From Bufo bufo (taxonomy: Eukaryota; Chordata; Amphibia; Anura; Bufonidae), in contig NC_053395.1 in NCBI RefSeq assembly GCF_905171765.1, forward strand, positions 184,468,156 to 184,532,155: a DNA stretch of 64,000 nucleotides. Direction: 5' to 3'. The notes beneath the pieces are model-generated. The model was not told the origin of the DNA, did no database searches, and worked only from the letters and a program-made list of their open reading frames with translations. Of this stretch, positions 1-10,705 are shown in pieces (within the stretch, counting starts at the first letter, position 1; each line of letters starts with the position of its first letter). The position numbers and the translations under genes are program-made.

Positions 1-939
1 CTCCATGTTCTAAGAGCTATAGTTTTTTTATTTTTTGAGAGATTTTCTTATGTAGGGGCTCATTTTTTGCGGGATGAGGTGACGGTTTTATTGGTACCAT
101 TTTGTGGGACATACGCGTTTTTGATCACTTGGTGTTGCACCTTTTGTGATGCAAGGTGACAAAAATTGCTTGTTTTGACACAGTTTTTTTTATTTATTTT
201 TTACGGTGTTCATCTGAGGGGTTAGGTCATGTGATATTTTTATAGAGCTGGTTTTTACGGACGCGGCAATACTAAATATGTCTATTTTACTTTATTTTTT
301 CTATTTTAATTTTTTTTTTTTTATTCCTAACTTGGGAACTTTTTTTTTTTTTACATGTGAAACTTTATTTTATTTTTTCAACCCTTTATTTTTTTTATTT
401 TTTTTTACACTTTTCGTCCCCCCATAAGGTCATACAAGACCTCTGGGGGACATTTGCTTCACTTTTTCTTTTTTTTTTTCACAGTTGATTTCTCCTGTAA
501 CTGGGGCTGAGATAGTAGCCCCAGTTACAGGACAAATGCACCCCTATAGAGGCTGTACAGCAGCAATCTAGCGCTGTACAGCCTCAGTGCAGGGCTGATC
601 GAGGTCTCTGAGAGACCTCACACAGCTCCTGCACTCTCCGGTCCCGGCGGTCACATGACCGCCGGGCCGGAACAGGAAGCGCACAGCGCTTCCTTCTCTG
701 CAGACACAGCGCTCGGTGAGCGCTGTGTCTGCAGCGATCGTGAAGGCAGGGACACCTGGGCACTGTCCCTGCCTTGTCTTAGGGTTGCCCTGCTGTCACT
801 GACAGCGGGCAACCCGATCAGCAGCTGCACGATTAGCGTGCAGCTGCTATTTCTGACAGGACGTTTTAAAACGTGCTGTCAGAAATAGACGTCCACCCAT
901 AGGACGTTTATATCCTATGGGCGGACGTGAGGCGGTTAA
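1..939 (-). mobile_element. 5' end of a TTAA (piggyBac-type) element, cut by window start
   Basis: The right boundary is TTAA at 936-939. The first 480 bases are AT-rich and match the repeated units at 50.7-51.4 kb (same 'ctaagagc.atagtttttt' and 'gcgggatgagatgacggtt' phrases). From 494 to 928 there are about ten consecutive perfect or near-perfect hairpins, for example arms 494-508/517-531, 551-561/573-583, 601-619, 645-664, 701-714/718-731 and 891-928. No transposase is present, so this is a non-autonomous or truncated copy. Minus orientation is inferred from the autonomous-type copy at 15.1 kb, where the hairpin end lies upstream of the transposase. Confidence 0.65.
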
Positions 940-1250
940 TGGCCTTGTCTATTTTGAGCAATCTAAGGGCTTGTGCACATGGCTGTATTTTGCATCTGTG
1001 TCCGATTCCCATTTTTTTGTGTATTGCCCACAGACCCATTTATTTCTATGGATCCACAAATAAAAACGAACAGCACACAGATGTTAGCGTATTGCGGACA
1101 AGAATAGTCATATCTAGTGATGAGAGTGAGAAAAATGCAGAGTGCACACAGAAGGTATCCATATTTTGCAGATCAGTGGTTTGCGGACAGCAATATAGAC
1201 AAAGTGGTATGCATGAGGTCTGAGGTTCTATTGACATAATTTTCTGACAT
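940..1250. repeat. degenerate MITE of the 'TGCACACGACCG' group
   Basis: The stretch begins with a decayed 'gggcttgtgcacatgg' end. It contains the group's typical internal phrases (acagacccattta, attgcggacaagaatag) and ends near 'ggtatgcatgagg'. It resembles the better preserved copies at 46.75, 35.5 and 57.4 kb. The borders are uncertain and no coding capacity is visible. Confidence 0.5.
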
Positions 1251-1253
1251 ATA

Positions 1254-1712
1254 CAATGCATTCGAAAAGTCTTCAGACCCTTTCACTTTTTTCACATTTT
1301 GTTATGTTGCGGCCTTGTGCTAAAATAAAATATAAAAAAAATCTACACTCAATGCCCCATAATGAGAAAGTGAAAACAGAATTTTAGAAGTTTTTGCTAA
1401 TTTATTCCGAAGGATAAGCTAACAGTTTGCATGGACATAAGTATTCAGACCATTTGCTGGGACACTTGAAATTTGGCTCTAGGTGCCTCCCATTTTTCTT
1501 GATCATCTTTGAGATGTTTCTACACCTCCATTGGAGTCCACTTGTGGTAAATTCAGTTGAATGAACATGATTTGGAAAGACACATACCTGTCTATATAAG
1601 GTCTCACAGATAGGAGAAAGGTCAACCATCACTGCAGCATTCCTGCAATCTGGGCTTTATGACAGAGTGGCCAGAAAGAAGCCTCTACTCAGCAAAAGGC
1701 AGTTCTCAGTGC
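1254..1712 (+). mobile_element. truncated Tc1-like transposon relic
   Basis: A Tc1-type terminal inverted repeat (caatgcattcgaaaagtc..., TA at 1252-1253) opens the relic. It is followed by the usual AT-rich subterminal region. Near 1652-1702, on the plus strand, a short stretch reads G-L-Y-D-R-V-A-R-K-K-P-L-L-S, which is the linker after the paired-like DNA-binding domain of Tc1 transposases. The first helix-turn-helix is missing, as are the catalytic domain and the right end. It is a dead fragment and cannot be assigned to a named family from sequence alone. Confidence 0.7.
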
Positions 1713-1764
1713 AATGCATGTTTTTCAGTGCACACATATTATCAGAGAAGAGTTCCTTCCCGAT

Positions 1765-2424
1765 AACCGATAACTAGAACATTAGTTATAATGGCTCTTT
1801 TTGTCTGGGAAGCAATCATCAGGGAAAAATAAAATGGCCGCCATCCTATTAGTACACACAAAACCTGTCCTAATCACACAGCAGGACAAGTTACTTCACA
1901 ACATTGAGCTAAAGAGCAGCCTCATCCTCCTCTCTGCTCTACTTGTTAGGGATTATGATCCTGAATGCAGCTGATAAGATCTTCAGCTGAATTTCTGTAG
2001 GAATGGAGTTTATGAGGAAACATGAAGTACAGAGAGAACGGACAGGACAGGCTGTGTTAATTGAGACTGCATACAAGTGCTCCCTCCCCACCCTCCTCTC
2101 TGTACTTCATGTCTTCTCATGAACTCTATTCCTACAGAAATTCAGATTAAGATCTTATCTGCTGCATTCAGATCATAATCCCTAACAAGTAGAGCAGAGA
2201 GGAGGATGAGGCAGCTCTTTAGCTCAGTTCTGAAGTAACTTGTCCTGTGTGATCAGGACAGTTTTTGTGTGTACTAATAGGACAGTGGCCATTTTATTTC
2301 CCTGACGATTGCTCCCTAGACAACCTGATTCATTATAGCTAATGAAAGGTATTTGGGAATATAGTTATAATAACGACAGATTTAAGTAATTTCATTTTCT
2401 TAATTTCCGGAGAACCCCTTTGAT
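1765..2424. repeat. palindromic MITE, about 660 bp
   Basis: The two halves mirror each other around about 2060: 'cctgtcctaatcacacagcaggacaag' type sequence at 1866 returns inverted at 2240, and 'ctctgctctacttgttagggattatgat' at 1934 returns inverted at 2170. The right end is 'ccggagaacccctttg', a typical hairpin MITE terminus. The left end looks eroded. It has no coding capacity. Confidence 0.65.
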
Positions 2425-2539
2425 TAAGAAGAGTTATAACTTTACATGCGTGCTCTGGGTGCAATATTTGGGCACAGCACTTGCTTGAAGTTTGCAAGCA
2501 GGATAAAAAGTTTTACTTCCTGGTTGTGTGTCAGTGTTA

Positions 2540-4681
2540 GGCCTCCTGCACACGACCGTTTTTTTTTTGCGGTCCGCAAAAACGGGTTCCGTTTTTCCGT
2601 GATCCATGACCGTTTTTTCATCCGTGGGTCTTCCTCGATTTTTGGAGGATCCACGGACATGAAAAAAAAAGTCATTTTGGTGTCCGCCTGGCCGTGCAAT
2701 TGCAAACGGATCCATCCCCCATTGACTTTCAATGTAAAGTCAGGAGTAAATATACCATAGGATCTGAGTTTTCTCCAATCCGATGATATATTTTAAATTG
2801 AAGCGTCCCCATCACCATGGGAACGCCTCTATGTTAGAATATACCATCGGATTTGAGTTACATCGTGAAACTCATATCCGACAGTATATTCTAACACAGA
2901 GGCGTTCCCATGGTGATGGGGACGCTTCAAGTTAGAATATACTACGAACTGTGTACATGACTGCTCACTGCTGCCTGGCAGCTCTTGATCTCTTACAGGG
3001 GGCTGTGATCAGCACAATTAACCCCTCAGGTGCCGCACCTGAAGGGGTTAATTGTGCATATCATAGCCCCCTGTAAGAGATCAGGGGCTGCCAGGCAGCA
3101 GGGGGCAGACCCCCCTCCCTCCCCAGTTTGAATATCATTGGTGGCCAGTGTGCGGCCCCACCCCCCGGCCCCCCCTCCCTCCCTCTATTGTATTATCATT
3201 GGTGGCCAGTGTGCGTCCCCCCCCGGCCCCCCCTCCCTTCCTCTATTGTATTATCATTGGTGGCCAGTGTGCGGCCTCCCCGGCCCCCCCTCTATTGTAT
3301 TATCATTGGTGGCCAGTGTGCGGCCTCCCCCCGGTCCCCCCTCTATTGTATTATCATTGGTGGCCCATGTGCGGCCTCCCCTCCCCCCCCCCGATCATTG
3401 GTGTCAGCGGAGAGTTCCGATCGGAGTCCCAGTTTAATCGCTGGGGCTCCGATTGGTAACCATGGCAACCAGGACGCTACTGCAGGCCTGGTTGCCATGG
3501 TTACTTAGCAATATTACAATATTAGAAGCATCATACTTACCTGCTGCGCTGTCTGTTCCGGCCGGGAGCTCCTCCTACTGGTATGTGACAGGTCTGTGCG
3601 GCGCATTGCTAAATGATCTGTCACTTACCAGTAGGAGGAGCTCCCGGCCGGTCACAGACAGCGCAGCAGGTAAGTATGATGCTTCTAATATTGTAATATT
3701 GATAAGTAACCATGGCAACCAGGCCTGCAGTAGCGTCCTGGTTGCCATGGTTACCGATCGGAGCCCCAGCGATTAAACTGGGACTCAGATCGGAACTCTC
3801 CGCTGCCACCAATGATCGGGGGCGGGGAGAGGGGAGGCCGCACACTGGCCACCAATGATATTAATACAATAGAGGGGGGGCCGGGGGAGGCCGCACACTG
3901 GCCACCAATGATATTACAATAGAGGGAGGGAAGGGGGGCTGGGGGGGCCGCACACTGGCCACCAATGAAAATAATACAATAGAGGGAGGGAGGGGCCGCA
4001 CACTGTGCCACCAATGAAAATAATACAATAGAGGGAGGGAGGGGGGGCCGGGGGGGGGGCCGCACTGGCCACCAATGAAATTAAAACTGGGGAGGGAGGG
4101 GGGTCTGCCCCCTCCTGCCTGGCAGCCCCTGATCTCTTATAGGGGGCTATGATATGCACAATTAATCCCTCAGGTGCAGCACCTGAGGGGTTAATTGTGC
4201 GGATCACAGCCCCCTGTAAGAGATCGGGTGCTGCCAGGCAGCAGGGGGAAGTCATGTACACAGTTCGTAGTATATTCTAACTAGAAGAGTCCCCATCACT
4301 ATGGCAACGCCTCTGTGTTAGAATATACTGTCGGTTCTGAGTTTTCACACAGCTCTGAAAAAGCTTTTATGCAGACGGATCTTCGGATCCGTCTGTATGA
4401 AAGTAACCTATGGCCACGGATCACAGACACCAATCTTGTGTGCATCCGTGTTCTTTCACGGACCCATTGACTTGAATGGGTCCGTGAACCGTTGTCCGTC
4501 AAAAAAATAGGACAGGTCATATTTTTTTGACGGACAGGAAACAAGGATCACGGATGCGGCTGCAAAACGGTGCATTTTCCGATTTTTCCACAGACCCTTT
4601 GAAAGTCAATGGGTCCGCGAAAAAAAAAAGGAAAACGGCACAACGGCCACGGGTGCACACAACGGTCGTGTGCAGGAGGCC
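2540..4681. mobile_element. 2.1-kb fully palindromic MITE, TTA target duplication
   Basis: The TIR is GGCCTCCTGCACACGACCG on both sides, flanked by TTA at 2537-2539 and 4682-4684. A 3-bp TTA duplication with GG-initial TIRs fits PIF/Harbinger-type insertion (family knowledge; the assignment is inference). The whole element folds around about 3610, with arms near 1 kb. Inside each arm sit smaller palindromes: the 'aggggttaattgtgc' hairpin at 3015-3060 and 4155-4200, tandem 'cattggtggccagtgtgcgg' units at 3136-3400 and 3805-4075, and 'ttgccatggttac' hairpins at 3457-3505 and 3706-3755. No ORF resembles a protein; the apparent ORFs are low-complexity proline/glycine products of C-runs. Confidence 0.75.
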
Positions 4682-4684
4682 TTA

Positions 4685-5335
4685 GGGAGGAGAAAACTGC
4701 ATGTGATGGCAGAACGAAAGGTCACAGCATGTTACTGTCAGCTCTCCCCAAGTGCAACCTTCCAGTGACCTGTGGGAGGTGATAAAAAAAAAGTTGCATG
4801 TTATCCCCCTCTTACGAATAGGAGAGAATTTGTGACCTCTGATTGTACATTTAGGAGGGGTCTTTTTGTTTTCAATTTCTTCAGTTTTGTGATTCTTTAA
4901 ATATAACATAAGACATAAGTAACAAGTTTGATCTTCTTCAGCATTTATTTTTAGTAGGTGTTGCCCGACTCAGGCTCCACCTGGGTCACACTTTTCGCCA
5001 CAAACTAAATATTATTTTTAGGCATTTTTTTAATAAAATGTTATGCTTTGATTTAGAAATTTTCATGAAGGCATCCATGAGTGTAAAGTGTTGGGTAGCA
5101 TTTTCGCAAAACACCAGGGGGGGCAGTTACTAACCAGATATATTAGGCATATTTCTGGCGCAGATTTCTGTCTCACATTTAGAAGCGGCGGTGGATAGGC
5201 CGGCACCCCTATATAACTCCGGCAGATCCACCGCCAGCTATGGGGGTTATTAAGAGCAGCATCTAAAACGCCTGTCTTAACAAATAACCCCCCAGGTGTA
5301 ATATGATTATTTATTTATTTATTTAGCTTTTATTT
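4685..5335. other. unassigned non-coding stretch
   Basis: I see no gene. It contains moderately AT-rich unique-looking sequence, a G-run at 5117-5124 and a TTTA microsatellite near 5308-5326. No terminal repeats could be paired. Confidence 0.5.
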
Positions 5336-5337
5336 GT

Positions 5338-5776
5338 TTTAAAAGGCTTTTCCAAGTCTTTATAACTAATGACCTATCCTCATTACAGGACATCAGTAAC
5401 TGATCGTGGAGGTCCGACACTCGGGATGCCTGTCGATCAGCTGTTGGAGAAGGTATCATCACTCCTGTGAGACCCACGCCTTCTCTCAGCTCACCAAGCA
5501 CAGTACCTTACATTGTATAGCGGCTGTGCCAGGTATCGGAGCTCAGTCCCATTCACTTCTATGGGACTGAGCTGCGTCTAGGCCACGTGACCGATGAACG
5601 TGTCGTCACTGGCCTAGGAAAGGCGAAGAGAAAGCCGCGGCACTACTGTGAGCGCTGGTGCATTTTCAAACAGCTAATCCGCAGGGGTCCCGGGTGTTGG
5701 ACCACCACCGATCAGATACTGATGATCTCTCCTGAGGATAGGTCATTAGTTATAAAGACTTAGAAAACCCTTTTAA
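5338..5776. repeat. hairpin MITE with TTAA-like ends
   Basis: The left end 'aaggcttttccaagtctttataactaatgacc' type sequence is mirrored by 'aggtcattagttataaagacttagaaaaccc' before TTAA at about 5773-5776. The middle holds inverted pieces such as 'gatcagctgtt' and 'cagctaatc'. The same MITE family recurs, more or less complete, at 6130-6310, 11181-11424 and 58192-58592. Confidence 0.55.
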
Positions 5777-6312
5777 CACTGAGGATAGGTCATCAGTTCT
5801 AAAGTCTTGGAAAACCCATTTAAAGCAGATATGCCTTTGAATCCTTTTTTACATATAGCAGTAATCTACACAAAAGTCAGATCTTTACTTTCTGGCTCAA
5901 AGTTCTTACAGAGCTTTCTCTGGTAATTTTCACTTTTAACCCAAGCAACTGTTGCAGGAAAGATCTATCTGATGGCAAGTAGAACATGGGAATTAAAGGT
6001 CATGTCCACCATCGCAACCAATTTTCTGTTTCTGCAATTCATCTGAAAATGAAGCTTTTTTGTAACTTCTACAGCTCCTATGCACACTTATGTGTCTCCA
6101 TGGAAAGTGGCAATAAACAAACCCAGTGTAGTCCCACTTCAATGGGACTGAGCTGCATCTAGGCCACGTGACCAATGAATGTGACATCCATGGCCTAGGG
6201 AAAGCTAAGAGAAGGACGCAACACTACTGTCTTCTCAAACAGCTGATCGGTGGGGGTCCCGGATGTTGGACCCCTACAGATCAGATACTTATGACTATCC
6301 AGATGATAATAA
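5777..6312. repeat. MITE fragments upstream of a Tc1 insertion
   Basis: 'aggataggtcatcagttctaaagtcttggaaaaccc' at 5783-5818 is another end of the preceding MITE family. From about 6133 a second partial copy appears ('gggactgagctgcatctaggccacgtgacc', 'agctgatcggtgggggtcccgg'). No coding sequence is seen between them. Confidence 0.45.
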
Positions 6313-6340
6313 AAAAAGAAAATGGCTGCCCACCATTATA

Positions 6341-7904
6341 CACTGCTCAAAAAAATAAAGGGAACACAAAAATAACACATCTTAGATCTGAATTAATTAA
6401 ATATTCTTCTGAAATACTTTGTTCTTTACATAGTTGAATGTGCTGACAACAAAATCACAAAAAAATTTAAAAAGGAAATCAAATTTTTCAACCCATGGAG
6501 GTCTGGATTTGGAGTCACACTCAAAATTAAAGTGGAAAAACACACTACAGACTGATCCAACTTTGATGTAATGTCCTTAAAACAAGTCAAAATGAGGCTC
6601 AGTAGTGTGTGTGGCCTCCACGTGCCTGTATGACCTCCCTACAACGCCTGTGCATGCTCCTGATGAGGTGGCGGACGGTCTCCTGAGGGATCTCCTCCCA
6701 GACCTGGACTAAAGCATCTGCCAACTCCTGGACAGTCTGTGGTGCATGGAGCGAGACATGATGTCCCAGATGTGCTCAATTGGATTCAGGTCTGGGGAAC
6801 GGGCGGGCCAGTTCATAGCATCAATGCCTTCGTCTTGCAGGAACTGCTGACACACTCCAGCCACATGAGGTCTAGCATTGTCTTGCATTAGGAGGAACCC
6901 AGGGCCAACCGCACCAGCATATGGTCTCACAAGGGGTCTGAGGATCTCATCCCGGTACCTAATGAGAGTAAGCTACCTCTGGCGAGCACATGGAGGGCTG
7001 TGCGGCCCTCCAAAGAAATGCCACCCCACATCATTACTGACCCAATGCCAAACCGGTCATGCTGGAGGATGTTGCAGGCAGCAGAACGTTCTCCACGGCA
7101 TCTCCAGACTCTGTCACGTCTGTCACATGTGCTCAGTCTGAACCTGCTTTCATCTGTGAAGAGCACAGGGCGCCAGTGGCGAATTTGCCAATCTTGGTGT
7201 TCTCTGGCAAATGCCAAACGTCCTGCACGGTATTGGGCTGTAAGCACAACCCTCACCTGTGGACGTCGGGCCCTCATATCACCCTCATGGAGTCTGTTTC
7301 TGACCATTTGAGCAGACACATGCACATTTGTGGCCTGCTGGAGGTCATTTTGCAGGGCTCTGGCAGTGCTCCTCCTGTTCCTCCTTGCACAAAGGCGGAG
7401 GTAGCGGTCCTGCTGCTGGGTTGTTGCCCTCCTACGGCCTCCTCCACGTCTCCTGATGTACTGGCCTGTCTCCGGGTAGCGCCTCCATGCTCTGGACACT
7501 ACGCTGACAGACACAGCAAACCTTCTTGCCACAGTTCGCATTGATATGCCATCCTGGATAAGCTGCACTACCTGAGCCACTTGTGTGGGTTGTAGACTCC
7601 GTCTCATGCTACCACTAGAGTGAAAGCACCGCCAGCATTCAAAAGTGACCAAAACATGAGCCAGGAAGCATAGGAACTGAGAAGTGGTCTGTGGTCGCCA
7701 CCTGCAGAACCACTCCTTTATTGGGGGTGTCTTGCTAATTGCCTATAATTTCCTCCTGTTGTCTATCCCATTTGCACAACAGCATGTGAAATTGATTGTC
7801 ACTCAGTGTTGCTTCCTAAGTGGACAGTTTGATTTCACAGAAGTGTGATTGACTTGGAGTTACATTGTGTTGTTTAAGTGTTCCCTTTATTTTTTTGAGC
7901 AGTG
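6341..7904 (-). mobile_element. Tc1/mariner-type transposon A, copy 1 (1564 bp)
   Basis: The TIR is CACTGCTCAAAAAAATAAAG at the left, with the inverted form ending in 'ttttttgagcagtg' at 7904. TA dinucleotides flank it at 6339-6340 and 7905-7906. It carries one transposase gene on the minus strand. Copy 2 of the same family is at 17402-18980. A second copy of the flanking host sequence without the transposon lies at about 8262-8365, with the uncut TA at 8296-8297, so the boundaries are certain. Confidence 0.93.
6599..7652 (-). pseudogene. Tc1-type transposase, element A copy 1 (frameshifted)
   Basis: This is a decayed cut-and-paste transposase of the IS630-Tc1-mariner group. From the N-terminus it has a helix-turn-helix region ([13 protein letters not shown]...[18 protein letters not shown]), a basic GRRR hinge and a second DNA-binding segment. 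The catalytic core follows: first Asp in VLFTDESRF, second Asp in LLMQDNARPH, Glu in [12 protein letters not shown], consistent with a DDE triad. Comparison with copy 2 shows a 1-base deletion near 6970 after ARGSL and a 16-base deletion near 6752 after the Glu motif, so the product is interrupted twice. The start could be the Met at 7652 or the in-frame MRRSLQ Met slightly inside. The gene is dead, though close to its relative. Confidence 0.88.
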
Positions 7905-7906
7905 TA

Positions 7907-8365
7907 CATACAAACAATAGAGCTAAGAAATGGGGGTCATTCTAAATAAAAGTGGTACAATACCTACTATAAATGAGTTAATGGAAGTTCTTAGCGCACA
8001 TATTTGATCAAACGTGGCCCATCTACCAGGCGTCAAGGTGGCTTCCGCAGATGGGTCCCTAACACTAGTATACTGCCTCTCCTTGGACTTACCTAAGCCT
8101 ACAATATTCAGGGCAGTGTAGGAACCAGCTACAAACGTACTCTGCTCAGAAGCCCCAGGTAGATGGGCGTGTTCAGTCTAAAAGAGGCGCTACCCTCAAT
8201 ATATACCACGAATTTAGACTAGAACCTTCAGAATCACAGGTGCATATCCATGAAGCAAACATGATTATAAAAAAGAAAATGGCTGCACACCATTATACAT
8301 ACAAACAATTTTTCTTAGCGCACATATTTGATCAAACGTGTGTCGGGCCCATCTACCAGGCGTCA
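7907..8365. repeat. direct duplication around the transposon A target
   Basis: The host sequence flanking copy 1 of transposon A ('aaaagaaaatggctgc.caccattata' plus 'tacatacaaacaat...ttcttagcgcacatatttgatcaaacgtg...cccatctaccaggcgtca') recurs uninterrupted at about 8262-8365. Between them lies about 220 bp of unrecognised sequence. The repeat is a short local direct duplication of non-coding DNA; one copy received the transposon. Confidence 0.75.
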
Positions 8366-9249
8366 TTCTGAAGATTCTAGTCTAAATTTTCTTGTAGTAT
8401 CCAGGTGATAAGTCATGAATTAAAAAAATCTCAGAAAACTCCTTTGGCTGGCCATACACTTTCAAAAGTTGTCTGCCGACAGCAGTTATTCCTTTTGAAC
8501 TCCCCATACACATGGACACTCGGTTCGATCGAGACACATCTGGTAGCAGTTTATCTCCCTTGAGGCAAGTTCAGATTTATCATGGCTGATCCTTTTTACC
8601 TCCTGCATTTGCCAAACAATGGAGAATATTAAAGGGATAAAATCATTTTTACTATTTTGTGTTATCAAAATATCAGAAGTCCTAAAGATAAAACAAGAAT
8701 CAAATAAAAAGTTACAGCTGTCTATGCTATACATGGTAAAAATTGCTACAGGGACATGAAAGGTCAAAATGTATGTCAAGGAGCCAGCCATTCGTTCTGA
8801 AATACCGGTTTGCTTAGTTAGTTTTCTCATCCATCAATCTCTGCGCTCTGACTTGCTACCCCTCCCTATTGCCGGTGGCATCTATTGTAAAGTAGGATAT
8901 TCATTCAGTAGATTTATTTTGTAGCCACTGTAGCTTTAAAGAGAGTATTTTGTTATGCTCGATCATCCCCGGAAAAACATTTATCACCTATCCACAGGAT
9001 CACTGGGCGCTGCACTGCTGGGACCTCCACCGATCACCAGAAAAGGGTTCCTGAGACCCCATTCCTCTTCATTTCATGACTGTGGTGAGGAGTTCAAATG
9101 GAGTAGTGGTCACGCAGGCACCCTGCCACTCCAATCAACGTCTATGGCTGACACCCCCTAACTGCGGTTGAAAAGTGAGGAAAGGATGGGGGCCTCGGTG
9201 GGGATCCCAGTGGTGGATAGGTAAATATTTTTTATTAAATAATACCTTA
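8366..9249. other. unassigned non-coding stretch with MITE scraps
   Basis: No gene is recognised. 'tcagaaaactcctttgg' at about 8430 and 'atttatcacctatccacaggat' at about 8980 look like eroded MITE ends. The remaining sequence is AT-rich without codon structure or similarity I can name. Confidence 0.4.
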
Positions 9250-9446
9250 AGGCTATGAACTTTTTTGGGGGAATTTTTTTTATTAGTGCGCTGCCTGTGC
9301 TGTTCATAGTGCGCCCTGCGCTGATGAATGGCAGGAAAAGTCTAAGGCATATTGGTACACCATAGACTTTTTTCAGGGCGCGTGTGCCCCCGGAGAGGGC
9401 TGTGAGTGCTGCCTCTGGCACCCGTGCAATAGGTTCGCCACCACTG
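9250..9446 (-). repeat. terminal fragment of a hAT-type non-autonomous element
   Basis: Read on the minus strand the fragment begins CAGTGGTGGCGAACCTATTG at 9446, a CAG-initial terminus typical of hAT elements, followed by 'cacgggtgccagaggcagcact'. The other end is not evident. Part of the interior ('gcgctgatgaatg...aaaagtctaagg') resembles sequence at 44.85 kb in inverted orientation. Confidence 0.55.
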
Positions 9447-9459
9447 GTATATAGTGTTA

Positions 9460-9625
9460 GTGCAAGTTCACATCAACGTTTATTTTTCCGTTCTTCTGCA
9501 TGCAGGACTTTTTTTTCCGTCTACAATAACGGATCTCAGAAGGAAATGGCTAAAACGGATGCCGAATGTCCATTTTTTTTACAGGATCTGTTTTTTCAAA
9601 GCAGAAGAACGGAAAAATAAATGGT
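9460..9625. repeat. small inverted-repeat element with 'ttccgttcttctgc' arms
   Basis: 'ttatttttccgttcttctgc' at 9480-9499 is matched by its inverted form 'gcagaagaacggaaaaataa' at 9602-9621. This gives a foldback of about 140 bp, with 'cgtctacaataacgg' type sequence in the loop. No coding capacity. Confidence 0.5.
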
Positions 9626-9677
9626 GATGTCAACAAGCTCATTGCGAGCATGCTCTATGTTTTTCTCCACATTATAG

Positions 9678-9775
9678 ACATGCTGATGAACGAATCTGTA
9701 GCTTTATTGAAGCATAGGGGAATCAGCGCTGTTTCCTCTATGCTTCAATAAAGCTACAGATTCGTTCATCAGTGA
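9678..9775. repeat. 98-bp perfect foldback
   Basis: The arm 'ctgatgaacgaatctgtagc...catagggga' is followed by a short spacer and its exact inverse ending 'gattcgttcatcag'. The arms are about 40 bp with very few mismatches, so it is recent or conserved. It may be a hairpin MITE core. No gene product is implied. Confidence 0.6.
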
Positions 9776-10705
9776 CGTTCCGGTCCTTTGTTCTATATTG
9801 TGAGTGGGCTTTCATACCCTGGACACGAGCACCACGACCCTGCCAGAGGAGTGCCGACCGTCTTCAACTTTTGTATTATAGACATGCTGGTGTGAAGGGG
9901 CCGAGATGGGGTACAGCACAACCATTTTATGTTTTTCGGTGATAATAGACAGGGAAAGAGTTTTTTTTCATTAAACAATCACAGAACTATTAAAAGAGAA
10001 TGTAAAACCTGTACATGCTTATTATTTTAGCTCCCCCCATTGTTTTCAATGGGTAAGAACATAATGAAAAAAATAAAATGTTTTTATTGACCTACTGTGG
10101 TTTCCATAGAAGCAGTAGGAACAATACAATAAACAATGGTTCGTTATTTTTTTTTATAACCATAGCATGCTCTTACAAATGAAGTTTTTTAATGCACTTT
10201 GTTGACCACAGGATCTACCATTGTTGATAGTTTCTTTGAAGCCACTGTCCAGTCTGGCTAAGGCCTCATTCAGACGGTTGTAATGTGAATGCATTTTAGC
10301 CGCTATATAACAGCCGAAAATCCTGGTCTGACCATGGGTCTAACAATCCAAACTAACAGCATTATTGGACACTATGATGCTGTAAGTTTAGAACATTAGA
10401 CCCGTGATCGGTCTGGGACTTGTGGTTGTAATATGGACCACTAAAATGCACCCACATTATGGCTGTCTGAATAAGGCCTAAGAAATGAGAGTCCTGAATG
10501 AGGCTCTTCCTTTCATTAAAGAAGAACAAATATTTTTATTCTCTGACCTGTTGGGAAGGTACATGATGTAAGTTGTAGTGAAGGTAATCTTCTTGCCAGT
10601 GATATGTATTGTTTGTAGCGGCGGTGCGGTATATTTACAACTGTTTGTCCCATTCACTAGAACTACACTAGGCCCGCAATATCATGAAACTGGACAACTC
10701 CTTTA
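9776..10705. other. unassigned non-coding stretch
   Basis: No gene is recognised. A weak inverted relationship exists between 'aaggcctcattcagacggttgtaatgtgaatgcattttag' at 10260 and 'ctaaaatgcacccacattatggctgtctgaataaggcct' at 10441, which marks a decayed TAA-type MITE of about 225 bp. 'tggacaactccttta' at 10691-10705 is a MITE end. Confidence 0.45.

Noticed and set aside
1046..1261. Short minus-strand frame of 71 codons overlapping a plus-strand frame of 98 codons
   Set aside because: Both lie in a degenerate MITE and show no conserved features.
3128..3508. Open frames of about 100-126 codons rich in proline and repeated I-I-G-G-Q-C-A
   Set aside because: They come from tandem C-rich units inside a palindromic MITE and occur in all three frames and on both strands; no protein family is indicated.
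7059..7544. Plus-strand open frame of 161 codons (and 18136-18621)
   Set aside because: It is the antisense shadow of the A-type transposase, reproduced in both copies only because the transposon is duplicated.
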